Positions 23,801 through 33,158 of a stretch of 64,000 bases of DNA are shown here, one piece after another. Under the pieces are notes generated by a model. It was not told where the DNA came from. It saw nothing but the letters and a program-made list of their open reading frames with translations, and ran no database searches. The DNA is taken from assembly GCA_013400155.1 (NCBI GenBank), contig VXBM01000236.1, positions 528,455-592,454 on the forward strand, read 5' to 3'. How positions within the stretch are numbered: the stretch's first letter is position 1; each line of letters opens with the position of its first letter. Source of the stretch: Helopsaltes ochotensis (lineage: Eukaryota > Chordata > Aves > Passeriformes > Locustellidae). The position numbers and the translations under genes are program-made.

Positions 23801-24416
23801 AAAACAGCAGCTCCAGATGAGCCAGAGCATCTGAGGGGGTTAGGATGGAAAAGCGGGATGGCCTGTGCTCCGCAGCCGGGTCCGGGTGCCTGCTGTGGAT
23901 AACGAGCACCTCGCTCCCGGGAGCTGCCGGCACCAATTCCCCGTGCAGGAGCACATTCCTGAAAGCGTCCCTGCTCCGAGTGGTATTTAGCTCATGCTCT
24001 GATGCTGGATCAGAGGTCTGGAAAGGCTCTGTCCTTGGGCTCTGTCCAAGGCTGTTCTCACATCCCTCCAGCGATGCTGCTCCCGCCTGGAGGAGCCGAC
24101 CTGCTGGAGAGGTGACCCAGGGCTCCCGTTAAATTTTCCTCTGCTCAGTGTCCTCCAGGTGCCCCCAGCCAGAGCATTCCAGCCTTGCTCTGGTGGCTGG
24201 AGACCCATATTCCTTTCCTTCCTCCCTGCCTCCCAGGTCTGTGCAGACCATGGGCCTGTTGTCTGTCCAGTCGTAGCCAGGACTTTGTCATGCTGGAATC
24301 GTTTTGTTCTTTTCCTGATCTTTCTGGAGAAGGCAGAAAGTGCTCTGAGAGCTCAGCCAAATGACCTCCACCTGTCTCAGCGCCCCGAGGAGGAATGGAG
24401 GGGCCCCATCCTGTGT
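20881..24416. other. unannotated single-copy DNA
   Basis: About 3.5 kb without a recognised repeat or exon. The longest frame (21394-22194, minus, 266 codons) overlaps other open frames and has no domain. Confidence 0.5.
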
Positions 24417-24500
24417 CCAGGTGATGGACAGAGGGTCCCTGTCATGCCCCCCAGGTGATGGACTGAGGCCTCATCCCAGCACCAGGTGATGGATGGAGGG
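24417..24500. repeat. short degenerate tandem repeat
   Basis: CCAGGTGATGGA recurs at 24417, 24451 and 24482, spaced 34 and 31 bp apart and each followed by a GAGG-type word. Confidence 0.6.
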
Positions 24501-25396
24501 GCCAAGGGGGCTGGGAAGGGCTCAGCAGGCAGCATCCCACAGTGTCCCTCGCCCTGTCCCCCAGTCAGATCAGGGCACTGATAACAGCTTTGTTTGGAAG
24601 GAAGAGCAGGAAGGGACATGGAAGTCCAACAAAACAGGAGCTGCCTCACCCAACATCCCAAGGCCCTCGGCTGCCAAAAGTGGATGGAAATAAACTCTGC
24701 AGACAATGCAGGGCCCTATCTGGGAGCGGCAGGAGCCCGGCCAGGCCCCGGTGTCCCCGCAGGATCTGATAGGGCCGGGGCTGGCGGGCTGGGCCATTGT
24801 TTGGTGCTCTGGCCACTGCTTTGGCCCGGGATCCAGACGGAGAGAATCGCAGGAAATCGGAGCAGGTCATACCCAACCTTCAGCTGCAGCCCAGCTCAGG
24901 GCTGTGCTTTTGTCCCGGGAGAAAAGGGCTGTGCTGTCCTTGGTGGCTCTTTTTGGACACAGCCCTCTCCCAAAATAGCCGTGAATGCGACTGCTGCCGG
25001 ACTGTTCATGGTCGCTGTGGCCACATCCTCCCCCTGCAGAGGCTGAAACCTCTCAGTTCACAGAGCACCAGCCCGCTGTGCCCTCCAGGGAAACAACATC
25101 GCTGCTGCTCCTTTGCCCAGGCCCAGCAGGGATCCTTCAGCTTCGGGGGGGCCTCTAGGGTCTGTACCCCCCTGCCCAGAGCTGTGGCGTTGGGGTACCC
25201 TCCCCTCCCTGCAGCTACAGAAGCAGGGTTTTACTTCCAGCTTTTCCATGGAGCAGCTGCTTGGCTTTGGGGGAGTCAGGATAAGTCAGGATTAGTCCAG
25301 GAAGCCTACAGTGGCCTGGCTGAGCTGTGCCGTGGTGTGGGTGAGCATCCACCGCCTCCTGCTCCGTATCCCAACAGCTTTCCTTCTCTCAAACAT
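24501..25396. other. unannotated single-copy DNA
   Basis: GC-rich sequence with overlapping open frames and no recognised feature. Confidence 0.5.
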
Positions 25397-25530
25397 TGCC
25401 CCTAATTAATTTATCTGTACCGATGCTCCTGGTAATACCATTATTTGTAGTACCTCAGTGCATCCCCCGGGAAGGGCAGAAGTCTTAATTAACATCCGCG
25501 AAAGCTGCCGGAGATCGTGCCTGGAAAATG
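25397..25530. promoter_or_regulatory. AT-rich candidate conserved element
   Basis: Contains CCCTAATTAATTTATC, GGTAATACCATTATTTG and CTTAATTAACATCC, that is, three separate TAAT-type clusters before the CpG-rich segment that follows. Confidence 0.3.
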
Positions 25531-25570
25531 TGATCTGGAGCAACTCCCTGTCCTACCAAGGTTGTTTGAT

Positions 25571-25595
25571 TCTCTTTCCTTTCCCTTCCTTGCAG
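25571..25595 (+). other. strong 3' splice-site-like sequence
   Basis: A 20-nt pyrimidine tract ends in TTGCAG at 25595, the form of a good 3' splice site. A donor-like CAG/GTGTG follows at 25907. The 312-bp interval between them is open in all three plus frames because it is GC-rich, so no reading frame can be chosen and no protein family is seen. An exon is possible but unproven. Confidence 0.2.
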
Positions 25596-25631
25596 GCCCC
25601 TTCTTTTCCAGACAGCCCGACCTGTGCCTCC

Positions 25632-25700
25632 CATTCCTACAGCCCAGTCTGTGCCATCCCGACATTCCAGCCCGAGCCATCCCGATATTCCAGCCCGTCC
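25632..25700. repeat. 23-bp tandem repeat, three copies
   Basis: Units start at 25632, 25655 and 25678. The last two are nearly identical (CATCCCGACATTCCAGCCCG versus CATCCCGATATTCCAGCCCG). The first is more diverged. Confidence 0.8.
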
Positions 25701-25890
25701 CTGGAGCATCCGCGGAGCTGCTGGAGCGGCTGCTGGGGACACAGACGGGGCAGAGCAGCAGGCGGGGAGGGAGGAGCGAGGGCTGGGTCCGGGGCGGGGC
25801 AGGGTCACCTGGGGAAGGGCCGCGCTGCGGTGGCGCTGGCGGACCCGGAGCGCCACGGATGTGCCCCAGCCGCGCGTCACAGCCCAGCCT
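25700..25890. promoter_or_regulatory. small CpG island
   Basis: About 20 CpG in 190 bp by hand count, at roughly 75% GC, giving an observed/expected ratio near 0.75. It holds GGGGCGGGGC-type words. The surrounding DNA is CpG-poor. It could be a promoter, an unmethylated enhancer, or a GC-rich exon. Confidence 0.45.
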
Positions 25891-26194
25891 TGGGATCTCC
25901 TGCCAGGTGTGCAGCGACCTGGATCCTTCCTTTCTCCGCGTGGGAGCCTGTCTGGTGTCTGTCCTCGGGCTGAGCATCCCTGCGTCCTTCCTTTTCCCTG
26001 GAGGACCCAGCCCTGGCTGTGACCCCTCCCTGCCAGGACAGTAGAGGGAAAACCACCCAGCGACCCCGGAGCAGTGGCAGGATGATGCAGTGTCTCCACA
26101 GCTCTGGAGGCCCCTGGCTCCGTTGCTGGTTGCTGCCGAATCCTTCCAGCCAAATCTCCAAGGTCTTGGCTGAGCCGAGCTCCAGCGCCAGCCA
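25891..26194. other. unannotated GC-rich DNA
   Basis: Continuation of GC-rich sequence. A minus-strand frame of 297 codons (25489-26382) crosses it, overlapped by others, and has no recognised domain. Confidence 0.4.
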
Positions 26195-26285
26195 GATTTC
26201 TGATGCTTAGCAAAAATATTCATTAACGACTTAATCTGTGCACACACAGGGGAAGCTTTTAGGGAATTTGTTCGAGGGCTGTGAA
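26195..26285. promoter_or_regulatory. AT-rich candidate conserved element
   Basis: TGATGCTTAGCAAAAATATT followed by CATTAACGACTTAATCTGTG: an AT-rich island with two TTAAT-type cores next to GC-rich DNA. Confidence 0.25.
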
Positions 26286-26969
26286 AGAGGGATCTGGCCA
26301 CTGCTTCCAGCTCTGCCTTGATCCGTGATCTCATGGATGAGGAATTCAGGAAAATGCTGCTCGGGGATATGGTCCAAAGCATCCCCTGCGCTCATACCGT
26401 GTGCACTTCCCTGTCCTCAGCACTCACTGCTTGGCTGAGCGTGTCCCTGTGCCAAACACCGCAGAATTGTCACCTCAGCCCTGCAGGCTGCACAGTTGTC
26501 ACCTCAGCCCCTTGGGACACAGGGAGGGGATGCTGCTGCCTGGCTGGGAAGGTTTGAGGGCTGTGATCTCACTCACAGCCTGACCCAGGACTCCTGGTTT
26601 GGAATGGAAAAGCTTCACACCAGGCTGTGCAGCCTCTGTAAAGTCACAGGGGTGTCCCACCCTCTGTGACCTCTGGCGTGGCCCATCCTGCTCCTCAGTG
26701 TCCTGCCAGGGCCACCAGGCCAAGGAACCCTGAGGTTCAGCAGGGACAAGGAGGAGGCTGCTGGAGCACCACGAGAGCATCGCCTGTGTGCAAGGCTGGG
26801 GAAAGGCAGGAGAGGGCTGGGAATGCAGGAGCCAGCACCGGGATCTGAAGGGATTTCTGGGGTGGGGTTGGTGCCTGTGCCACCTCTGGAGTGAGGGTTC
26901 TGCTGGATGGTGCCTCCTCATCCCCGACTGCAGGACAGGGGGCTGCAGCCACCGTGGGAGTGGCAGTGT
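26286..26969. other. unannotated single-copy DNA
   Basis: No feature recognised. Confidence 0.5.
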
Positions 26970-27136
26970 GACACCGTCAGTGGGAGGGTGGCACCGTCAG
27001 TGGGAGGGTGACACTGTCAGTGGGAGGGTGACACTGTCAGTGGGAGGGTGGCACTGTCAGTGGGAGGGTGGCACCGTCAGTGGGAGGGTGGCACCGTCAG
27101 TGGGAGGGTGGCACCGTCAGTGGGAGGGTGGCACCG
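26970..27136. repeat. 20-bp minisatellite, about 8.4 copies
   Basis: Unit GACACCGTCAGTGGGAGGGT, exactly 20 bp with no length change in eight copies. Variation is limited to G/A at the first GGCA/GACA position and C/T in CACCG/CACTG. Because 20 is not a multiple of 3, the array translates as a 20-residue repeat through all three frames, which explains the repetitive open frames here. Confidence 0.97.
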
Positions 27137-28383
27137 GCGAGGGGCCCTGGTTGCTCCTCCCTTTGGGCTGCCTGGGTGCTTTGGGGACTTGTGTGAACAC
27201 AGAGAAGGGTTTGGAGCATCCTGCCCTGTGCCCAGAGGGGACACAGGGAGAGGAGGGACATTCCCATGGGACACACCGTCCATGGGGCTCCCACCTGGCT
27301 TTGCCAAGGCTGTGTCCTGCTCTCCCTGCTCCCTCCCCTCTGGCTGTTGAGTCTAACCTGTTACAGCTGATAGCAGCCCCAGTGCTGCTGCTTCTGCTTC
27401 CAAAGGAATTCGTGGGATGCCAGATTATTTCCATGCGTGTCAGGAACTCTCTGGCTGCCCCTGCATGAGCTCCTTCCCTCTCCATTCCCACCAGTGCCAC
27501 CACAGCCTGGGCCAGGCACAGGAGTAAGGGGGTAAATGGGGGCAGGATCCTACCCTGGGGTGTCCCCTTCCCTCTGGAAGTGGGAGCTGGCTGGATGGAC
27601 ACGCATGGATGGATGGACACACAACTTCTACAGGAGTTTCCAACTCTGTGCGTGAATCCCTTTGGAAATGAGGTTCCTAAAACACACAGGAACATCTGAC
27701 CATGTCCCAGGAAAGATTGGTGTGTCCCACGGGAGGCTGGTGTGTCCCAGGGAATGTTGCTCAAGCCTCTGCCATGCCAGTGGCTCTGGATGGGGGTGGC
27801 TCCCAGGGACCACACTCTGGCAGGGCTGGAGCTGCAGCAGGGTTGGGATTTCAGGGAGGTTTTATAGCAAAAATGTTGATGCGTAATAAAAAGGTGCTGC
27901 TGAGCCTTGTTGGGAGGAAAGAGGGGAGGGAACAGAGGGGCTGAGGGAAAGAAAGGAGCCCAAGGAGGAAGGGAAAGGAAGAAATGACCTTGGTGAGATT
28001 TTCTGGCTGTTCTCCAGGTCACAGGCTGATGCCAGAAAAGCTCCGAGTCCCTTTTGGCTGGGAGCACTCCCTGTTAGGTGAATCACACACACCGTGCTGG
28101 AACATTCCACGCTCCCAGTCACAGAGCTTGCAGTAATTAGGAAAACTGGAAGACCAAGGCAGGGGAAAAGTATGAGTCACACATGGAAGTGGCATTACTG
28201 GACTGCAGGAGAAGCAGCTTTGCAGAGTTCCTGAGGTAAAGGTGCTCCAGCCCTGGCTGCTGCTGGGAAAAGCCATCAGAGCTGCCCTCACCCTGCTTTG
28301 GGAAAGCAGAAGCTCCGGGAGAGGGCAGGAGACACCAGGATGTGTCACACAGGGAAGAAAAGTTGCACTTGGATGAGATGTGA
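27137..28383. other. unannotated single-copy DNA
   Basis: Contains a few GGATGGACACAC words near 27590-27620. A 316-codon minus frame (27117-28067) starts in unique DNA and ends in the minisatellite. No domain is seen. Confidence 0.5.
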
Positions 28384-28748
28384 GGGGACTGGGGGTGCTC
28401 AGCCTGGAGAGGAGAAGGCTCCAGGGAGCCTCAGAGTGGTCTTCCAGTGCCTAAAAGGGCTCCAGGAGAGCTGGAGAGAGGCTTGGGTCAAGGAGTAACA
28501 GGACACAGGGAATGGCTTCCCACTGCCAGAGGGCAGGGTTAGATGGGATGTTGGGAAAGAATTCTTCCTTGTGAGGGTGATGAGGGTCTGGCACAAGGTG
28601 CCCAGAGGAGCCCAGGCCAGGTTGGATGGGGCTTGGAGCAACAAGGCATAGTGGGAGGTGTCCCTGTGAAATCAGGGCGACATCCCTGCCCATGGAAAAC
28701 GATTGGAATGAGACGGTCTTCCAGCTCAACCCCTTCTGGGATTCCTGA
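28384..28748 (+). mobile_element. CR1 LINE 3'-end fragment (longest in the window)
   Basis: Plus-strand CR1 order: GGGTGCTCAGCCTGGAGAGG, GGCTCCAGGGAGCCTCAGAG, TTGGGAAAGAATTCTTCCTT, GTGAGGGTGATGAGG, GGCACAAGGTGCCCAGAGG, GGTTGGATGGGGCTTGGAGC, and TGCCCATGG near the end, finishing with GGGATTCCTGA. About 365 bp reaching further 5' than the others, but with no ORF2 coding sequence. Confidence 0.92.
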
Positions 28749-29207
28749 TTTCAAGCAGCTCCTCAGGCTGCCAGGGGAGTCCAGCTGCTGCCTCCCAGGC
28801 AATGCCAGGCTGGAAACCTTCTCCCACCCTCCAGCACATGCCAGCAGCAAAGAGCGACCTGGTTATCCCTCGCTCATGTGGACAGTGAGCCTGAACGCTG
28901 CTGGTTCCCAGGGACAGCCCGAGCTCCACACAGCTGATGTGCAGGGGAGTTCCATAAGTCACACGGTCTTCCAAGGAACTGATGGATGGAGCTTTCATCC
29001 CTTTCTTTGCATGACCCTTCTGCTGCTCTTCATTACCAACACAAAGGGTGTGTTAACCTAGGAGCAAACCCGTGTTTATTTAATGAACTCTCCTCCTGAC
29101 TCATCCCACTTGGCTCGGGGGAAAAACCATGTTCCAGGCAGGCCCTGGCCGTCCCACTGGGGTCACGCTCCCGGAGCAGCCCTGGCTGGACACGCCAGCA
29201 CGGCTGA
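28749..29207. other. unannotated single-copy DNA
   Basis: No feature recognised. Confidence 0.5.
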
Positions 29208-29275
29208 TGGGTGACCATCACATCTGTTATCACATCTTGTCACACCTTATCACATCACGCTGCGTGATGTCCTAT
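29208..29275. repeat. degenerate TTATCACATC repeat ending in a 19-bp palindrome
   Basis: ATCACATC recurs in CCATCACATCTG, TTATCACATCTTG, TCACACC and TTATCACATCACG. The last copy runs into ACATCACGCTGCGTGATGT (29252-29270), a perfect 9-bp-arm palindrome around a single T. ATGGCACC (29278-29285) and GGTGCCAT (29310-29317) form another 8-bp inverted repeat just after. Confidence 0.65.
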
Positions 29276-29609
29276 CCATGGCACCACGTCACCACCCCCC
29301 AGCCCAGCCGGTGCCATCGTCACCCCTCTGGTGACCCGGCAGGGCAGAGCTGGGCTCCTCGTGTGGCCCCACCACCCCCTGCTCCCACCAGGGTGGTTCC
29401 CACCGGCTGAAGGACGTGGCTCTGTGCTTAGCCCCAGCCTGGCTGCGGGAGGCCGTGGGGTGCACGTCGGGTGATGAAGGGATGTGATGGACAGCCCGGG
29501 CTGAACACACAAAATCTTCCTGCAGCTCTCCAGGACACATTGCTACATCACTCTGCCAAGAAATCAAACATTCCTGCTGCAGTCAGGAGCCCCCTCAGGG
29601 ACATCAAGT
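29276..29609. other. unannotated single-copy DNA
   Basis: Apart from the 8-bp inverted repeat at its left edge, nothing recognised. Confidence 0.45.
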
Positions 29610-29990
29610 GAGGCTAAGACAACAGGCCAGAGCTTTGCGAGCAAATCATGAGTCCCCAGCGTCCCTCCAGCTGGCAGGACCGTCACTGACCTCAATGGCC
29701 TTGTCTTCCCTGAAACAGCTCCGTCAATTTGGCCACTTTCCACTTAATAATGAAGCTGGAATATAAAGATGTATCCAGGCCCAACCACAAAACAGCTGGA
29801 GACCATAGGGTTGCCTTAATCCTGGTAGAATAAACCAGGGAGCTGGTGGGAGTCAGCTCGGATGTTGCTGGCGGGGTTCAGAGCGGGGCTGAGCAATAAA
29901 AGGGATCAAATGCGTGAGGCACAAACTGTCTGGAGCCACGGTTGTTGCTGTTGTTGTTGTTTTAACTAATTGAATTCTAGTGCTGCTGCA
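29610..29990. promoter_or_regulatory. long candidate conserved non-coding element
   Basis: About 380 bp of mixed composition without tandem or CR1 sequence. It includes CCACTTAATAATGAAGC, GGAATATAAAGATG, GAGCAATAAAAGGG and TTTAACTAATTGAATTC. It also carries an AATAAA-type word (29896), so the end of a transcript cannot be excluded. It includes a GTT-type run (29939-29962). Confidence 0.3.
29939..29962. repeat. GTT trinucleotide repeat
   Basis: GGTTGTTGCTGTTGTTGTTG with one interrupting GCT, followed by TTTT. Confidence 0.85.
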
Positions 29991-30352
29991 AGGACTGACA
30001 GCTCTGGAGAGCAGTGGCCAGGTAAAGCCCCGGTAGGAATCCCTCCTAATCCCGGTCTGCAGCCAGACACCCAGAGCATCTCCCATGAGGCCAAATTTGG
30101 CCCCTGACAGACACAGCTGGGACTGGAGCCGAGGGGTCTGCATCCCTCCCAGACATACTGGCAGACCTGCTCCTGGCTTCATGAGGAGGTTTTGTCCCTT
30201 GGAGCAATTCCTTCGGATTTGGGCAGGGTGGGACAAGCCACCTGCACCATCCCTGCCTCGGGCACAGTCCTTGTGCCCGGGGAAGGGCAGGGACACTGAA
30301 GCCGTTGAGGGGAGTTGATGCTCATGGTGAGAATAAAATCTGCTTTTATTCC
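29991..30352. other. unannotated single-copy DNA
   Basis: No feature recognised. Confidence 0.5.
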
Positions 30353-30478
30353 TGGGATGGTTTGGATTGGAAAGGGCCTTAAAGCTCATCCCATTCCACC
30401 CCTGCTATGGGCAGGGACGTCTTCCACTGTCCCAGGTTGCTCCAAGCCCCAACCAACCTGGCCCTGGACACTCCCACC
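30353..30478 (-). mobile_element. CR1 LINE 3'-end fragment
   Basis: Begins GGGATGGTTTGGATTGGAAA, then GGCCTTAAAGCTCATCCCAT, CCACCCCTGCTATGGGCAGG, CTTCCACTGTCCCAGGTTGC and TCCAAGCCCCAACCAACCTG. A clear complement of the CR1 3' end. Confidence 0.88.
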
Positions 30479-30844
30479 CTTTTGGCCAGCTCCCAGGACG
30501 CTTTTTCCAGAGGAGGGAGGTGAGGCTGCTGGGAAAGTTGGAGCTGGTGTGTGGGGAGGAGAGAGCAGGGGAAGGGAGCTGCATCCCCAAAAGTGAGCAC
30601 CCTGGATCCTTCGGGGGGGTGAACGGAAGAACGTGGCTGCCCTCAACGTGCTGGGTGACTTCTGCCCCCTCCACGGTGTGGGGATGATTCTCACCAGGTT
30701 TGGGAAGGGCCGAAGGCTCAGACACGTTAATCAATGTCTCACCACCGAAAAATCCTGGTAAAAACCGGGCGGGAGCTGCCCTGCCCATGCCTCTGCCTCG
30801 GGGTTTGGACTGGGACCAGTCCTTGGGGCCAGATTGGAAGGATG
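30479..30844. other. unannotated DNA before the gap
   Basis: GC-rich single-copy sequence up to the assembly gap. No exon is supported. Confidence 0.45.
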
Positions 30845-31523
30845 NNNNNNNNNNNNNNNNNNNNNNNNNNNNNNNNNNNNNNNNNNNNNNNNNNNNNNNN
30901 NNNNNNNNNNNNNNNNNNNNNNNNNNNNNNNNNNNNNNNNNNNNNNNNNNNNNNNNNNNNNNNNNNNNNNNNNNNNNNNNNNNNNNNNNNNNNNNNNNNN
31001 NNNNNNNNNNNNNNNNNNNNNNNNNNNNNNNNNNNNNNNNNNNNNNNNNNNNNNNNNNNNNNNNNNNNNNNNNNNNNNNNNNNNNNNNNNNNNNNNNNNN
31101 NNNNNNNNNNNNNNNNNNNNNNNNNNNNNNNNNNNNNNNNNNNNNNNNNNNNNNNNNNNNNNNNNNNNNNNNNNNNNNNNNNNNNNNNNNNNNNNNNNNN
31201 NNNNNNNNNNNNNNNNNNNNNNNNNNNNNNNNNNNNNNNNNNNNNNNNNNNNNNNNNNNNNNNNNNNNNNNNNNNNNNNNNNNNNNNNNNNNNNNNNNNN
31301 NNNNNNNNNNNNNNNNNNNNNNNNNNNNNNNNNNNNNNNNNNNNNNNNNNNNNNNNNNNNNNNNNNNNNNNNNNNNNNNNNNNNNNNNNNNNNNNNNNNN
31401 NNNNNNNNNNNNNNNNNNNNNNNNNNNNNNNNNNNNNNNNNNNNNNNNNNNNNNNNNNNNNNNNNNNNNNNNNNNNNNNNNNNNNNNNNNNNNNNNNNNN
31501 NNNNNNNNNNNNNNNNNNNNNNN
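30845..31523. other. assembly gap, 679 N
   Basis: Uninterrupted run of N. All open frames reported across it are artefacts of translating N. The right edge enters a G-rich tandem repeat, which suggests why the assembly broke here. Confidence 0.99.
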
Positions 31524-31525
31524 GT

Positions 31526-31564
31526 GGGCAGAGCAGGGTGGGCAGGGCAGGGTGGGCAGGGCAG
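31526..31564. repeat. 14-bp G-rich tandem repeat at the gap edge
   Basis: GGGCAGAGCAGGGT, GGGCAGGGCAGGGT and GGGCAGGGCAG: nearly three copies of a 14-bp unit beginning two bases after the last N. The array probably continues into the gap. Confidence 0.9.
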
Positions 31565-31960
31565 AGGACCCCAGCCGGGCACTGGGAGAACTGGGGCAGT
31601 GCATGTCCCACCAATGCCTTGGCAAGGCACGGCGGCGGCTCTTTCCCAGGGGAAAACTCCTCGCAGGGGCACCTTGTCAGCCCTGGTCTATAAATAGCTG
31701 GGAAAGAGCCCGGCAGGAAGCGGTGGATTTTAGGCAGGGCCAGGGGCAGGGCTCGGTCTCAGCCTGGCCAAGTGTCGCTCCCGTGGGACGGTGACTCCTC
31801 AGCAGGGAGGAGCCGTGCCCTCCGGGAGCGCCCGTGGGAGCTGTGCCGCAGATTCCCGAGGGATGAAAGGCGGGTGGGTCTGGCCGTTTCCACCAGGCTG
31901 GGGCCAGCCGGGCTTTGTTGTCATCCTGACGGGCACAGAACATAAATTCTTCACGCAGGT
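31565..31960 (+). promoter_or_regulatory. CpG-enriched segment with a TATA box, candidate promoter
   Basis: About 20 CpG from 31560 to 31920 by hand count (observed/expected near 0.5, high for the window but marginal as an island). It includes a consensus TATAAATAG at 31689-31697. A start site would fall near 31716-31725. The first ATGs downstream (31791, 31862) open a 114-codon frame with no recognised domain. The gap immediately upstream may hide the rest of the island. A promoter is inferred, not shown. Confidence 0.35.
31689..31697 (+). promoter_or_regulatory. TATA box
   Basis: TATAAATAG, a perfect match to the TBP consensus TATAWAWR, preceded by CCCTGGTC and followed by CTGGGAAAGAGCCCGG in a GC-rich context. 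Confidence 0.45.
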
Positions 31961-32439
31961 CCCCCTGCTGGGATCCCGCTCACTCGGATCAGATTTAATC
32001 CTTCCTAGGGGCCCTGCCTGGCCCTGCTGTGTCAGCTCCTGTCCCCTGACCCGTGTCCTACAGGTTTTCACGGGGAGCTGCCTGCGGAGCGACCCTCCAG
32101 GAGCTCAGATTTCCAGCCGGGGGCAGCCCCGTTAATGCCGGGGTGTTCCCTATTGCGGGCCCGGCAGGAAGGACGTAAAACTAAGGAAGGATTTACCTTC
32201 CCAAAACCCCGTGGTTTTGCCGCAGCCATTTATTTTTAAGCGATCCCAAGATCGCTGCTGCCCGGCACCGCCCCGGGCTCTCCCGCTTTGTGGCTCAGCC
32301 TGTGGCTTGTCCCCAGCATGAGAAATGTCCCCAGCAGGGTTGGTCACAGCTGGTTCGGGAGCTGCCAGCCCGGGCTGGGGGCTCCGGCGGTGCCCTCGGA
32401 GCCGTCCCTGGCCTGCCTTAGAGATCTAAGCTCCCCCAA
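31961..32439. other. unannotated GC-rich DNA
   Basis: CpG remains common. Two small hairpins occur: GGAAGGATTTACCTTCC near 32185-32201 and AGCGATCCCAAGATCGCT at 32239-32256. No coding frame is credible. Confidence 0.45.
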
Positions 32440-32720
32440 GGAGGGTAATGGACAGGAAATTAGAGATAAGTAGGTGGTTTGACAGGATTAGGGATAAGCA
32501 AAAGAAACTTAATTATGTGATAGCTGCTATCGGACAAGCGCTGCCGCGAAAGGGGATGTAAATGACCCCAAGAAAGCCCGACACCAGATCAAACAGGCGC
32601 GCTCCGCAGATAACAGCCCAAAAACACGGGGTATAAATATTTATCACAGACGAACTCTCCAAACACTCCCTTCTCGCCATCCCATTAACAATAGATGGGA
32701 TTGAGGATAAAGAAGGCTTT
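32440..32720. promoter_or_regulatory. GATA-site cluster, candidate enhancer
   Basis: Four WGATAR matches within about 185 bp: AGATAA (32464), TGATAG (32518), AGATAA (32608) and TGATAA on the complement (32641-32646). Near-matches GGATAA lie at 32492 and 32705. It also holds TATAAATATTTATC (32632-32645), whose core ATAAATATTTAT is a 12-bp palindrome. The block is AT-rich between two GC-rich flanks. GATA-factor control is inferred from motifs alone. Confidence 0.35.
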
Positions 32721-32912
32721 CCAGGAGATTTTTACTTTCCCTTCCTTCTCCTGGGGCTTTTGTCCACGTGTGGCTGTGGGCGTGTGTGTGGGTGAGAGAT
32801 AGGGATGTGCCCGAGGGGTCCGGGGGTCCCGCGTCCCCTCCGGCCTCTCTGCCAGTGTCCCAGGAGCTCAGGCTGGGCTCCCTCCGCCTCCGCGACTCCG
32901 GGAGCTCCGGGG
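32721..32912. other. unannotated DNA
   Basis: Includes CCACGTG (32763-32769, an E-box) and a TGTGTGGGTG run. Nothing more. Confidence 0.4.
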
Positions 32913-33158
32913 AGGAGAACTCACCCTGCTCTCGCTCAGAGGTCCCTGTTCGGCACAGAGGGGATGGCGGTTGGACCAGGGGACAGGCTGGAGCCCCAAA
33001 ATCCTGGATGATTCCTGCTGCTTCATCCCGGGGAAGAGGAGGACTCACCCCACTGCTGTGCCCGGGGGTCGTTGGTCAGCAAAGAGGGGATGGGGATGTT
33101 CCAGGGAAGGGCTGGAGCCCCAAAACCTGGGCAGTTCCTGCTGCTTCCCCCTCCTGAG
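32913..33158. repeat. diverged 124-bp tandem duplication
   Basis: Copy A begins near 32913 and copy B near 33037. Shared landmarks keep a 123-126 bp offset: AGGAGAACTCACCC versus AGGAGGACTCACCC, AGAGGGGATGG, GCTGGAGCCCCAAAA, and TTCCTGCTGCTTC. Both copies could encode a short repeated peptide, but the frames differ and contain no domain. Confidence 0.85.

Noticed and set aside
25489..26382. 297-codon minus-strand frame with arginine/proline-rich protein
   Set aside because: GC-rich CpG-island sequence is open in several frames at once. No recognisable family.
26970..27136. CRISPR-like regular repeat
   Set aside because: Direct head-to-tail units with no spacers; it is a minisatellite, and the genome is eukaryotic.
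26788..27468. 226-codon frame with a 20-residue repeat, suggestive of a repeat protein
   Set aside because: The repeat exists in all three frames because the DNA unit is 20 bp. No coding signature.
30405..31794. Open frames of 290-400 codons spanning the gap on both strands
   Set aside because: They are open only because N was translated as unknown residues.
32632..32640. TATAAATAT as a second core promoter
   Set aside because: It is part of an AT palindrome in a GATA-rich block, without CpG enrichment or a start-site context.
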